DNA of 64,000 nt from Blastococcus tunisiensis (GTDB lineage: Bacteria > Actinomycetota > Actinomycetes > Mycobacteriales > Geodermatophilaceae). Below are positions 9,714-21,303 of this stretch, piece by piece. Both the position numbers and the translations under genes were made by a program. Position 1 is the stretch's first letter. Each line of letters begins with the position of its first letter. The DNA is taken from the NCBI RefSeq assembly GCF_900112815.1, contig NZ_FOND01000002.1, positions 88,541 to 152,540 of the forward strand, written 5' to 3'. The notes under the pieces are model-generated. The model did not search any database. It had not been told where the DNA came from and saw only the letters and a program-made list of their open reading frames with translations.

Positions 9714-10303
9714 GCGTCGACGCCGGCACCCCGGGGCCAGCGCACCGGCTCCGGCACCAGCTGCCGCTGCTGGTGTGGCTGGTGCTGGTCTGGAACCTGC
9801 TGTGGGGCACCTGGTCGTGGGCCAACCTGATCAGCGGCGTGCTCGTGGCACTGGCCGTGACGCTGCTGCTGCCGCTGCCGCCCGTGGTGGGCGGCGCCCG
9901 GGTGCGCCCGGTGGCGCTGGTCCGCTTCCTGGGCCACTTCGTGTACGACCTGATCAAGTCGGGTGCGCTGGTGGCGTGGCAGACCGTCCGGCCCCGGGGC
10001 ATCGACCGGAGCGCGATCATCACGGTGCAGCTGCGCACCGACTCCGACCTGCTGCTGACCATCCTGGCCGAGTCGCTGACCCTCGTGCCCGGCTCGATGG
10101 TGATCGACCTGGACCGCGAGCGGCGCACCCTGGGCCTGCACATCCTGCACGTGGTCGACGAGGGCGACGTCGAGGCGCAGCGCGCCTCGGTCCTGGCGGA
10201 GGAGGAACGCGTGGTGCGGGCCTTCGGCTCACCGGACGAGATCGCCGCGCTCGACCTCGCGCCGGGCGAGCGCAGCCACGGCGCCGGGCGGAGGACGCCG
10301 TGA
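9710..10303 (+). CDS. mrpE: Mrp antiporter subunit E
   Basis: A 197-residue member of the MnhE family, an accessory subunit needed for assembly of the Mrp antiporter. Two or three N-terminal helices (LLVWLVLVWNLLWGTWSW; LISGVLVALAVTLLLPLPP) precede the conserved cytoplasmic part with SLTLVPGSMVIDLD and LGLHILHV. The GTG at 9710 overlaps the mrpD stop; an earlier in-frame start would lie deep inside mrpD. The 3' end overlaps mrpF by 4 bp. Confidence 0.92.
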   Translation: MSVDAGTPGPAHRLRHQLPLLVWLVLVWNLLWGTWSWANLISGVLVALAVTLLLPLPPVVGGARVRPVALVRFLGHFVYDLIKSGALVAWQTVRPRGIDRSAIITVQLRTDSDLLLTILAESLTLVPGSMVIDLDRERRTLGLHILHVVDEGDVEAQRASVLAEEERVVRAFGSPDEIAALDLAPGERSHGAGRRTP

Positions 10304-10641
10304 CCGTCGTCTTCTGGCTCGCCTACGGGATGCTCGGCGTGGGGGCCCTGCTGACCCTCGTGCGCCTCGGGATGGGCCCGTCGCTGCTCGACCGGGTGGT
10401 GGCCACCGACACCCTGCTGGTCATCATCGCCGCCGGGCTCGCCGTCCACGCCGGCCTGCAGCGGGACCCGACGGTGGTCCCGGTGCTCGTGGTCGTCTCG
10501 CTGCTGGCCTTCGTCGGCTCGGTCTCGGTCGCCCGGTACATCGGCGGCATGCTGCTGCGGTCCGCCGGTGACGGCCAGGACGTCGGGCTGCCGGAGGCGG
10601 CCGAGGAGCGGGCCGCGCGGAGCCTGGAGGCCGACCGGTGA
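10300..10641 (+). CDS. mrpF: Mrp antiporter subunit F
   Basis: A 113-residue small MnhF-family membrane subunit with three predicted helices. The family hallmark RLGMGPSLLDRVVATDTL is present between helices 1 and 2. A short charged C-terminal tail follows. GTG start overlaps the mrpE stop, and the TGA overlaps the mrpG GTG, continuing the fully coupled operon. Confidence 0.93.
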   Translation: MTVVFWLAYGMLGVGALLTLVRLGMGPSLLDRVVATDTLLVIIAAGLAVHAGLQRDPTVVPVLVVVSLLAFVGSVSVARYIGGMLLRSAGDGQDVGLPEAAEERAARSLEADR

Positions 10642-11111
10642 GCGTCATGGAGGCCCTGCCCGACGTGCTCGCGGTCGCGCTGCTGCTGCTCGGCACGCTG
10701 CTGTGCCTGACCGCAGGGCTGGGCCTGCTGCGCTTCCCCGACGTCCTGACCCGGATGCACGCCGGCACGAAGCCGCAGGTGCTCGGCGTCCTGCTGATCA
10801 TGGTGGGGGCCGCGATCCGGCTCCAGGGCTGGTCGGCCACCTGGATGCTGCTGCTGGTCGCGGCCTTCCAGATGCTCACGGCCCCGGTCAGCGCGCACAT
10901 GATCAGCCGGGTGGCCTACCGGCGCCGGCACGTGCGCCGGGACCGGCTGCTGGTCGACGAGCTGCACACCGGTGGCGAGATGCGGGACAGCGTCTACCGG
11001 GGCGACGAGCCGGCCGACGCCCCGCCGGAGGAACCGGGACGGGCGCTGGTCGAGAGCCGCCGCGAGGACCTCGACGGGCCGCCCGACGCCGGTGGCCGTC
11101 AGCCGAGCTGA
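10638..11111 (+). CDS. mrpG: Mrp antiporter subunit G
   Basis: A 157-residue MnhG/PhaG-family subunit and the last gene of the operon. Three helices lie in residues 5-100, with the conserved GLLRFPDVLTRMHAGTKPQVLG loop between the first two. An extra charged tail of about 55 residues follows. The operon order A(B)-C-D-E-F-G is complete, so this is likely a functional antiporter for Na+ or K+ tolerance and alkaline pH homeostasis. The end overlaps the convergent VOC gene by 13 bp. Confidence 0.93.
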   Translation: MSVMEALPDVLAVALLLLGTLLCLTAGLGLLRFPDVLTRMHAGTKPQVLGVLLIMVGAAIRLQGWSATWMLLLVAAFQMLTAPVSAHMISRVAYRRRHVRRDRLLVDELHTGGEMRDSVYRGDEPADAPPEEPGRALVESRREDLDGPPDAGGRQPS

Positions 11112-11989
11112 CCCAGCCAGAACGGCAGGCCCTGGTCGTCCCGGCAGAGGGCGCCGAGCCCGTAGGACTGGCGCTCGATCGCACCGGCCTCCCCGCCCGC
11201 GGTCCGGACGGCGGCGACGGCCACCTCGATGTCGTCGACGGCGTACATCGGCACGGTGCCCGGCTCGCTGCTGCCGCCGCCGATGCCGACCATGGGCGTC
11301 GGGCCCTCGACCTGCCAGCCGTCGGGCACCCGCCCCGGCACCGCGGTCCAGCCGAGGACGGCGCCGTAGAAGTCCAGCGCCCGCCGGCCGTCGGGCACGT
11401 TCAGCGTCAGGTAGACCGGGTCGCCCGGCTTCGGCGCGGGAGTGGCGGCCGCCGGGGCCGACTGCACCATCCAGCGGTGGCCGTAGGGGTCGATGAGCCG
11501 GCCGCCGCGGCCGTAGGGCTCGTCCGTGGCCGGGCGCTCGATCGTCGCCCCGGCGCTCTCGGCCCGGTCCATCACGGCGTCGACGTCGGGCACGGAGAGG
11601 TGCAGGGAGACCGGCGGCTTGCCGTCCCCCGGGCCCTGCAGCCCGTACTCGGGGTACTCGTCGGCGAGGTAGAGCGTCGCGCCGGCGATCTCCAGCTCGG
11701 CGTGGCCGACGCGGTCGCCGTCGAGGTAGGGGTCGCCGACGGGGTGCGCGCCGAACGCCTCGGCGTACCAGCTGATCGCGGCGCGGGCGTCGCGGACGAC
11801 GAGGTAGGGGGTGATCGCGGACATGGCTGCTCTCCTCGGTTCGCGGGTGGGAGGCGGCTGCTGCCGGAGGAGTTCCCGGCGCAGCCGGTCGCGCAGGGCG
11901 GCGGCGAAGGCGGGGTCGGGGTCCACCGGGGTGGCCGGGCGGGCCAGGGACCGGAACGGCCGCTCGGGACCGCTCGTCGGGTCGGTCAC
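11099..11989 (-). CDS. VOC (glyoxalase/bleomycin-resistance fold) protein with N-terminal extension
   Basis: A 296-residue protein with two vicinal-oxygen-chelate modules (from about residue 57, ITPYLVVRDARAAISWYAEAF, and from about 185, YLTLNVPDGRRALDFYGAVL). The first ~55 residues (VDPDPAFAAALRDRLRREL) are a charged helical extension. The GTG start (11989) is preceded by GGGAGG and overlaps the sigma-factor stop as GTGA, so the two are translationally coupled. ECF sigma genes followed by such extended VOC genes recur in actinobacteria. The pairing suggests the VOC protein senses something for, or is a target of, the sigma factor; the substrate is unknown. Confidence 0.8.
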   Translation of the reverse strand: MTDPTSGPERPFRSLARPATPVDPDPAFAAALRDRLRRELLRQQPPPTREPRRAAMSAITPYLVVRDARAAISWYAEAFGAHPVGDPYLDGDRVGHAELEIAGATLYLADEYPEYGLQGPGDGKPPVSLHLSVPDVDAVMDRAESAGATIERPATDEPYGRGGRLIDPYGHRWMVQSAPAAATPAPKPGDPVYLTLNVPDGRRALDFYGAVLGWTAVPGRVPDGWQVEGPTPMVGIGGGSSEPGTVPMYAVDDIEVAVAAVRTAGGEAGAIERQSYGLGALCRDDQGLPFWLGQLG

Positions 11990-12522
11990 GGGGCACCTCC
12001 CGGCTGCTCGGTGGACTCGTACTGACGGCGGAACGCGGTGCGGGCGCGGACGAGCAGCGCCTCGGTGGCGTGCAGGGTGCGGCCGAGGAGCGCGGCGACC
12101 CGGGGGACCGGGAGGTCGTCGAGGTAGCGGAGGGTCAGCGCGGCCCGGTGGGCGGGGGAGAGCTGGTCGAGGACCTGCTGCGCGCGCAGCGCGTCGAGCT
12201 GCTCGTCCCACGGGTCCTCGGCCGGCTCGGCTCCGCCCTCGAGCAGCCGCAGGCCGCGCTCCTCGCGTTCGAGCCGGCGCCAGTGGTCGACGAGCTTGTG
12301 CCGCGCGGTGCCGATCAGCCACGCGACCGTCGTCGGGCCGCCGCCGTCCGCCTCGGCCCGGACGGCGGCCAGGAAGGTCTCGGCGGTGAGATCCTCGGCC
12401 AGGGCGCGCCGGCCGCAGCGGGCGAGCAGGTAGCCGTAGACCTCGGGCAGCGCCCGGTCGTAGAGCGACAGCAGCCCGGGATCGGGCGGTGGTCCCACCG
12501 CGCGCGATCCCGGGCTGCTCAT
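11986..12522 (-). CDS. ECF-type RNA polymerase sigma factor
   Basis: 178 residues with sigma-70 region 2 (ALPEVYGYLLARCGRRALAEDLTAETFL, residues 24-52; the AEDLTAETF core is typical) and region 4 (LSPAHRAALTLRYLDDLPVPRVAALLGRT). It lacks region 3 and any C-terminal extension. It would redirect RNA polymerase to a small regulon. No anti-sigma gene is visible next to it; the only partner is the coupled VOC gene. The ATG is about 50 bp from the leuA stop on the same strand, so its promoter may overlap the leuA end. Confidence 0.88.
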   Translation of the reverse strand: MSSPGSRAVGPPPDPGLLSLYDRALPEVYGYLLARCGRRALAEDLTAETFLAAVRAEADGGGPTTVAWLIGTARHKLVDHWRRLEREERGLRLLEGGAEPAEDPWDEQLDALRAQQVLDQLSPAHRAALTLRYLDDLPVPRVAALLGRTLHATEALLVRARTAFRRQYESTEQPGGAP

Positions 12523-12574
12523 GTCCCTCCGTCGTCCGGGCGTCCGGTTCTCCGACGCCCCGACGACGCCTTTC

Positions 12575-14481
<1,907 letters not shown>

Positions 14482-14489
14482 GCAGCGGA

Positions 14490-15119
14490 TCAGGCCAGGT
14501 CGCAGGAGCACGGGCATTCGTCGGCGTGCACGGGCCGGCCGGACCGGTCGTCCAGCTCGTCGCACCGGGGTGGGCAGGTGCACGTCCACTCCGGCGAGGG
14601 TGCGATTTCCCCGGCTGCGAGCCGCCGACGGAGGTCCTCCTCGCGCCGCAGCCGGGCAGCGCGCTGCCGTGCTGCTCGGCGTTCCGCGGGTGAGTCTCCG
14701 GGCCGAGGCGCGTGGTGGTCGTCCGGGACGCCGTGCCGTGCGCGCCTGGTGTCGCGGAGGGAACGGTCGAGTTCGAAGGTGAACCACGGTTGCCGACGGC
14801 GAGGGCGGTGCTCCCAGCGGTCGGGCACCTCGTCGCTGTGCAGCGTGTCGAGGTGAGCGGGCAACTGCCGGTGTGCGGCATCCCGGGCGGCGTCCGAGGT
14901 CATCGGCGGGATCTCCCGGGCGTCCGCGTCGACGAGGGCGATCCGGAGGCCGGCCAGGGCCGCGGCCTCCGCCAGTCGACCCGCCGGAAGATCACGGGAA
15001 CCGGCCTCGGCCGCGGCGAGCGTGGATTTGGGAATGCCCAGCCCCTCCGCGAGCTGGCGCTGCGAGAGGTCCGCGGTCCGCCGGATGCGGCGGAGATACC
15101 CGGACAGGTCGAAGGACAC
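14490..15119 (-). CDS. XRE-type HTH protein with C-terminal cysteine cluster
   Basis: 209 residues. Residues 5-65 are a helix-turn-helix of the Cro/CI type (LRRIRRTADLSQRQLAEGLG then IPKSTLAAAEAGSRDLP). The middle is Arg-rich and hydrophilic. The C-terminus has six Cys (CTCPPRC then 16 residues then CPCSC) and may bind a metal. I do not recognise the full-length family. The GTG start is chosen because the HTH begins directly after it; a CACGCT box six bases upstream could make a leaderless transcript. Two hairpin repeats lie upstream. Confidence 0.65.
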   Translation of the reverse strand: MSFDLSGYLRRIRRTADLSQRQLAEGLGIPKSTLAAAEAGSRDLPAGRLAEAAALAGLRIALVDADAREIPPMTSDAARDAAHRQLPAHLDTLHSDEVPDRWEHRPRRRQPWFTFELDRSLRDTRRARHGVPDDHHAPRPGDSPAERRAARQRAARLRREEDLRRRLAAGEIAPSPEWTCTCPPRCDELDDRSGRPVHADECPCSCDLA

Positions 15120-15168
15120 GGGGCCAGCGTGCGATCCGGTCGGCGGTCGGCGGAAGCGCTCATGTCCC

Positions 15169-15325
15169 TCTGTGGAGAGTCGGCTCTTGCCCACAGGGGT
15201 GGGCAGGAGCCGACCGTGCGGGGAGGTAGGCGCCGGGTCGCCGGCCGGCGGTGCTGATGTCCTGCTGTGGAGGGTCGGCTCTTGCCCACAGGGGTGGGCA
15301 GGAGCCGACCGTGCGGGGAGGTAGG
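15169..15325. repeat. Two direct copies of the GCCCAC/GTGGGC hairpin repeat
   Basis: Two copies of about 60 bp, 95 bp apart. Each contains GTCGGCTC, TT, GCCCAC, AGGG, GTGGGC, AG, GAGCCGAC (15179-15214 and 15274-15309), which folds as an 8-bp plus 6-bp stem with a 4-nt loop. Identical flanks (CTGTGGAG before, CGTGCGGGGAGGTAGGCG after) mark the true repeat ends. The core is related to the array at 3986-4238. Confidence 0.85.
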
Positions 15326-15355
15326 CGCTGGAGACCGGTCGGCGGACGAACCGAG

Positions 15356-16951
15356 TCAGAACTCCTTGCGCAGCCTCAGGCGCAGCGGGCGGCCGTCGGG
15401 GTCGACCAGCAGCCGGTACACCGGGGTGGCCCACAGCCGGGTCAGCCGGCCGAGCTTCTCCGGCCGGTGCGGCCGCAGCCGCCCCGGGGGCCGGGCTCCC
15501 CGCCGTCCGCCGTCGTGCCACTCCTGCAGGGCGGCCGCCCGCGCCTCGACGGTGGCGACGAAGCGCTCCGGGTCGAGCAGCAGGTCGTCCTCGCTGCCGT
15601 CCTGCGGCAGGTCCAGGTGCTCGCGGGCGAGCTCCAGCCGCACGTCCCGCGCGAAGGTGCGCGCGCCGTCCCCCGACCCGGCCGGATCGCGGGGCTCCCG
15701 GGGGTCGCGGGTGGTGTCGAGGATAGCGGTGGACAGCTCGCTGTCGTGGGTCCAGGAGCGGCGGTTGAAGTTGTCGCTGCCGATGCTCGCCCACACGTCA
15801 TCCACCACGCAGATCTTCGCGTGCACGTAGACCGGCGTCCCGGCGTGGTTCTCGACGTCGAACACGTGGACCCGGTCCTCGCCCCCCGCCCGGACGCAGA
15901 GGTCGATCGCCTGGCGGCGGCCCACGTACTGCGGCGTCGCGTTGAACGCGCCCTCCTGGTCCGGGATGCGAGGCACGACGACGACCAGGTGCAGCTCCGG
16001 GTTGTCCGTCAGCGCGTCGGCGAACAGCTGGGCGACCTCCGAGGACCAGAGGTACTGGTCCTCGAGGTAGATCAGCCGCCGGGCCTTCTTGACCGCCTTG
16101 CTGTACCCGCGGGCGATCGACCGCTCGCCCTCCGGCGCGAAGTCGTAGCGCGGCTGGATCTTGGGATAGGTCCGCAGTGTCTGCACCAGGTGCGGACCGC
16201 ATTCCGGCGGTGCCGGCAGCTCGGGCGGCAGCGGCGAGGGGTCGAGCCGGGCCTGGCGGAACCGGTCGATGACGTAGGCGATCGGATTGCCCTGCACGGG
16301 ACTGGTCGGGTCGTCCCAGCGCTCCCGGAACGCGGTGTCCAGCACGGCGACGGCCGGCCCGCGGATCTCGGCCTGGACGTCGTGCCACGGGGGCGTCGGC
16401 CCGTACGAGGACGCCATGTTCACCGCCTGGGGGTCACCGCCGTGCTCGGCGTCGTCCCGGCGGCTGTGGCACAGGTCGATCCCACCGGCGAACGCGACGT
16501 CCATGGACGGGTCGGCGGGGCAGCGGATCACCACGATCTTCTGGTGGTGGCTGCCCACCCGGCGCACGCGCTGGTCGAGCACCACGCGCCCGCCGTCCTC
16601 CTCGAGCTCGCGGTCCAGCGACCGGTTCTCCTCCTTGCTGTAGGAGAGCGCGTCGGTGTGCGAGCGCCACACCAGGCCGCGGACGTCCACCCCCCGGTGT
16701 GCCGCGGCGCTGAAGAGCTCGTTCACGGTCGGGCCGTCCGGACGCAGCCGCTGGTCGGGATCTCCGCGCCAGTCGGTGAACCACACGCGGTCCCCCGAGC
16801 CCAGCTGCTCGACCACCTCGACCAGCCGGTCGAAGTAGGCCGCCCCGTGCACCAGCGGCCGGATGAGGTTGCCGGCCGTCCACGCCGGGAGGGGGGTGCC
16901 CGGGTTGCCGCGCTCCTCGGAGGTGAGCAGCCACTGCTCCGGGTCGTCCAT
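15356..16951 (-). CDS. Phospholipase D-like domain protein
   Basis: A 531-residue protein with two HKD-like motifs. The first is [10 protein letters not shown] with a downstream Asp and [15 protein letters not shown]; the second is [24 protein letters not shown]. Two motifs in one chain form the PLD active site, so it probably hydrolyses or transfers phosphodiesters of phospholipids. No signal peptide or membrane helix is apparent. It is divergent from lysC, sharing a 74-bp intergenic region. Confidence 0.85.
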   Translation of the reverse strand: MDDPEQWLLTSEERGNPGTPLPAWTAGNLIRPLVHGAAYFDRLVEVVEQLGSGDRVWFTDWRGDPDQRLRPDGPTVNELFSAAAHRGVDVRGLVWRSHTDALSYSKEENRSLDRELEEDGGRVVLDQRVRRVGSHHQKIVVIRCPADPSMDVAFAGGIDLCHSRRDDAEHGGDPQAVNMASSYGPTPPWHDVQAEIRGPAVAVLDTAFRERWDDPTSPVQGNPIAYVIDRFRQARLDPSPLPPELPAPPECGPHLVQTLRTYPKIQPRYDFAPEGERSIARGYSKAVKKARRLIYLEDQYLWSSEVAQLFADALTDNPELHLVVVVPRIPDQEGAFNATPQYVGRRQAIDLCVRAGGEDRVHVFDVENHAGTPVYVHAKICVVDDVWASIGSDNFNRRSWTHDSELSTAILDTTRDPREPRDPAGSGDGARTFARDVRLELAREHLDLPQDGSEDDLLLDPERFVATVEARAAALQEWHDGGRRGARPPGRLRPHRPEKLGRLTRLWATPVYRLLVDPDGRPLRLRLRKEF

Positions 16952-16958
16952 CCCATGA

Positions 16959-19337
<2,379 letters not shown>

Positions 19338-19340
<3 letters not shown>

Positions 19341-19380
19341 CCCTCCGGGTCACACCGCGGCCAGGAGCCGTCCCCGACCT
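19338..19380 (+). repeat. GACCCTCCGGGTC hairpin repeat after asd
   Basis: A hairpin (TGACCC at 19338-19343, GGGTCA at 19347-19352) includes the asd stop codon and is followed by CACCGCGGCCAGGAGCCGTC. Nearly the same string follows the RidA stop at 29967. It probably terminates the lysC-asd transcript. Confidence 0.6.
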
Positions 19381-19408
19381 GCGCTGATTCCCTATGGGGG
19401 CTGCGGCG

Positions 19409-20860
19409 TCAAGTGCCTGCCTTGACCGGCGTTCTGGGGGCGAGCACGCTGGTGGTGCGGGGAAGGTCGCCTCGTTTGTCGACCCTTCGGGTGTCTGACC
19501 TGTCATGTCCTGAGTGGACTTGCTGAGGGGCCTTCCCCGCCTTGCTCATCGGCTTGCGGCTGCGCCGGCGGGCGCGCACCTCGGCAGGGACGGTCCACCG
19601 GTCGGCGATGATCTGCTTGGCGGTGGCTGGGTCGACGGGGGTGCCGTCGGTGTCGCAGACGACGTAGGGCATGCCACGGACCAGGACGCTGTGCAGCCGT
19701 TCGGCCAAGTGGGCGGCCACGACGCAGCAGGCCTTGAGGTGCTCGGCGCCGCGCTCGACCATCTGCACGTAGTAGATCCGGGCCAGCTGCGGATCCTGGC
19801 GGCGGGCGTTGTCGGCGGCCCGGATCAGCGTGGTGCGAAGCAGCCGGTTGCCGGCCTTGCTCATCGGCTGGCCCTTGCGGTCGGTGTCACCGGTCTCGCT
19901 GGCCTTGGGGGCCAGCCCGGTGAACGAGCGGAACTGCTTGCCGGTCCGGAACCGGCCGGGGCGGCCGATGATCGCGGTCACCGTCGGGGCACCGACCTCA
20001 GCCAGGCCGGGCAGACTCGCGGCCAGCGCGCCGGGATCGGTGAACCGGTAGGCCTCCGCGCGGGCGGCGGCGTGACCGGCCAGCTCCGTGCGTACGGCCT
20101 CCAGCAACCGCACCTCGGTGGCCACCTCGTCGGCCAGATCGGCGAACGCGACGGCCGAGTGGTCACCGTAGAGCTCGAGGGCGGCGGTCGCCGCGGCGCG
20201 CCAACGATCGGCGCGGGCATCGCCCTGCTGGCCCTGGGATGTCTTGTGAATCACGGCCAGCAGCCGCGGCCGGCCGGCGGCCAGCAGCGCCCGCGGATCG
20301 GCCCACCGCTTCAGCACCGCCAGGTCGGTCTTGCCCAGATCTCCGGTCAACGGCGAGTCCGGCAGCAGTTGGCGGACCAGGTCCTTGATCCGCCGCTGAT
20401 GCAGCGCTCCTTGCTGGGTCAGCCGATCACAGGCCCGCACCCGGCGGTCCAGCGCGGCGGCCTCGGCGCCGGGCAGCTCCAGCGGCTGCAGACCCTCGGG
20501 AGCGATCAGCGGAAGCCGGGCCAGGGTGTCGGCGTCGATGCCGTTGCTCTTGGCGTGCCGGGACAGAAACCGGCGCAGATCGGCGGCCTTGGCGCTGGCC
20601 ACCCGAAAGACGCGATGCCCGCGGGCGGTGAAGAACACCGCGACCGGCAGCCACGCCGGCCCCGTCGGCTCCATCACCACTTCCAGCCGGGTGCCCGCAG
20701 GTGACCCGGCCAGGGCCGCCGCCTCCACGGCCGCCAGGCTCTCCACCGTGGGACGTGCCCGCCGGCGGGCGACCTCGCTGCCATCGCCGCGCAGGATCCG
20801 CACGGTGTGCTCGCTGGCGATCCCTAGATCCACTCCGACCAGGCGTCGATCATCTGACAT
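19409..20860 (-). CDS. IS110-family transposase (DEDD recombinase)
   Basis: 483 residues. The N-terminal RuvC-like DEDD domain starts at VGVDLGIASEHTV with later acidic positions in VVMEPTGPAW and IDADTLARL. The C-terminal Transposase_20 domain has the helix-hairpin-helix LPGLAEVGAPTVTAIIG and the serine-nucleophile region KGQPMSKAGNRLLRTTLI. Both domains are intact, so the element may still be active. The ATG (20860) has GAGGAG nine bases upstream. The last ~50 residues are a basic extension that repeats the PMSKAG string. The enzyme cuts and rejoins donor and target DNA, guided in this family by a bridge RNA. Confidence 0.9.
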   Translation of the reverse strand: MSDDRRLVGVDLGIASEHTVRILRGDGSEVARRRARPTVESLAAVEAAALAGSPAGTRLEVVMEPTGPAWLPVAVFFTARGHRVFRVASAKAADLRRFLSRHAKSNGIDADTLARLPLIAPEGLQPLELPGAEAAALDRRVRACDRLTQQGALHQRRIKDLVRQLLPDSPLTGDLGKTDLAVLKRWADPRALLAAGRPRLLAVIHKTSQGQQGDARADRWRAAATAALELYGDHSAVAFADLADEVATEVRLLEAVRTELAGHAAARAEAYRFTDPGALAASLPGLAEVGAPTVTAIIGRPGRFRTGKQFRSFTGLAPKASETGDTDRKGQPMSKAGNRLLRTTLIRAADNARRQDPQLARIYYVQMVERGAEHLKACCVVAAHLAERLHSVLVRGMPYVVCDTDGTPVDPATAKQIIADRWTVPAEVRARRRSRKPMSKAGKAPQQVHSGHDRSDTRRVDKRGDLPRTTSVLAPRTPVKAGT

Positions 20861-21192
20861 GAGCTGCGCTCCTCGCTGTCGACCGGACCGTTGTCTCCGG
20901 TCGGCCGCGACGAGCGACGCGAAGATCACGGTCACGGCCCCACGCGCGGCGAGCGCCGGCCGATGTTCCCGATCGCGGCACCCACTCATGTGCTGCAAGC
21001 GGGCCCGACCTCGACGGGCCGACCCACTTCCCTCATCCGGGACTCCGTGACCGGGCCAGCGGTGGCAATCAGTGCAACGAGACCCCGCGCCCATCCACGA
21101 CGCGACTCCCAGAGCCGAACTCGACGCCACCCACCGGACCAGCCGGATCGCTGATGCAACCCGAGACCACCAGCGCGATCAACACCGGAGGC
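20861..21192 (-). ncRNA. Candidate IS110 bridge RNA region (left end)
   Basis: 332 bp upstream of the recombinase have no supportable gene. In IS110-group elements this left-end segment encodes the bridge RNA whose loops pair with target and donor DNA. Two short inverted matches to the flanking DNA are visible: AATCAG at 21067-21072 against CTGATT at 19384-19389, and CTCATGT at 20985-20991 against ACATGAG at 21198-21204. They could be guide segments or chance. The location is supported by family knowledge; the RNA boundaries are not determined. Confidence 0.45.
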
Positions 21193-21259
21193 CCCTTACA
21201 TGAGCCCATCCGGCCCGCGCGTCGGGGAGCCTCCGGCCCCCGCTCCGCGCGGACCTGGC

Positions 21260-21303
21260 GACCCGTCCCTCGGGGGGCCTCCGGCCCCAGCTCGGGACGG
21301 GTC
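21260..21303 (-). terminator. Hairpin overlapping the S9 peptidase stop
   Basis: A 10-bp perfect outer stem (GACCCGTCCC 21260-21269 with GGGACGGGTC 21294-21303) and an inner GGGGCC-tcc-GGCCCC stem. The stop codon complement (21302-21304) is part of the stem. There is no T-tract. Confidence 0.6.

Larger units (their letters stand above)
19394..21196 (-). mobile_element. IS110-family insertion sequence
   Basis: About 1.8 kb containing one recombinase gene, with about 330 bp of non-coding DNA upstream of it and only about 15 bp downstream, the asymmetric layout of the IS110 group. Candidate boundaries are set by a CCCT shared at 19390-19393 and 21193-21196; IS110 elements lack terminal inverted repeats and target duplications, so the ends are inferred. 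The right-hand flank resembles the left-hand part, and the left-hand flank the right-hand part, of an intergenic repeat seen intact at 29967-30080. Confidence 0.7.
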
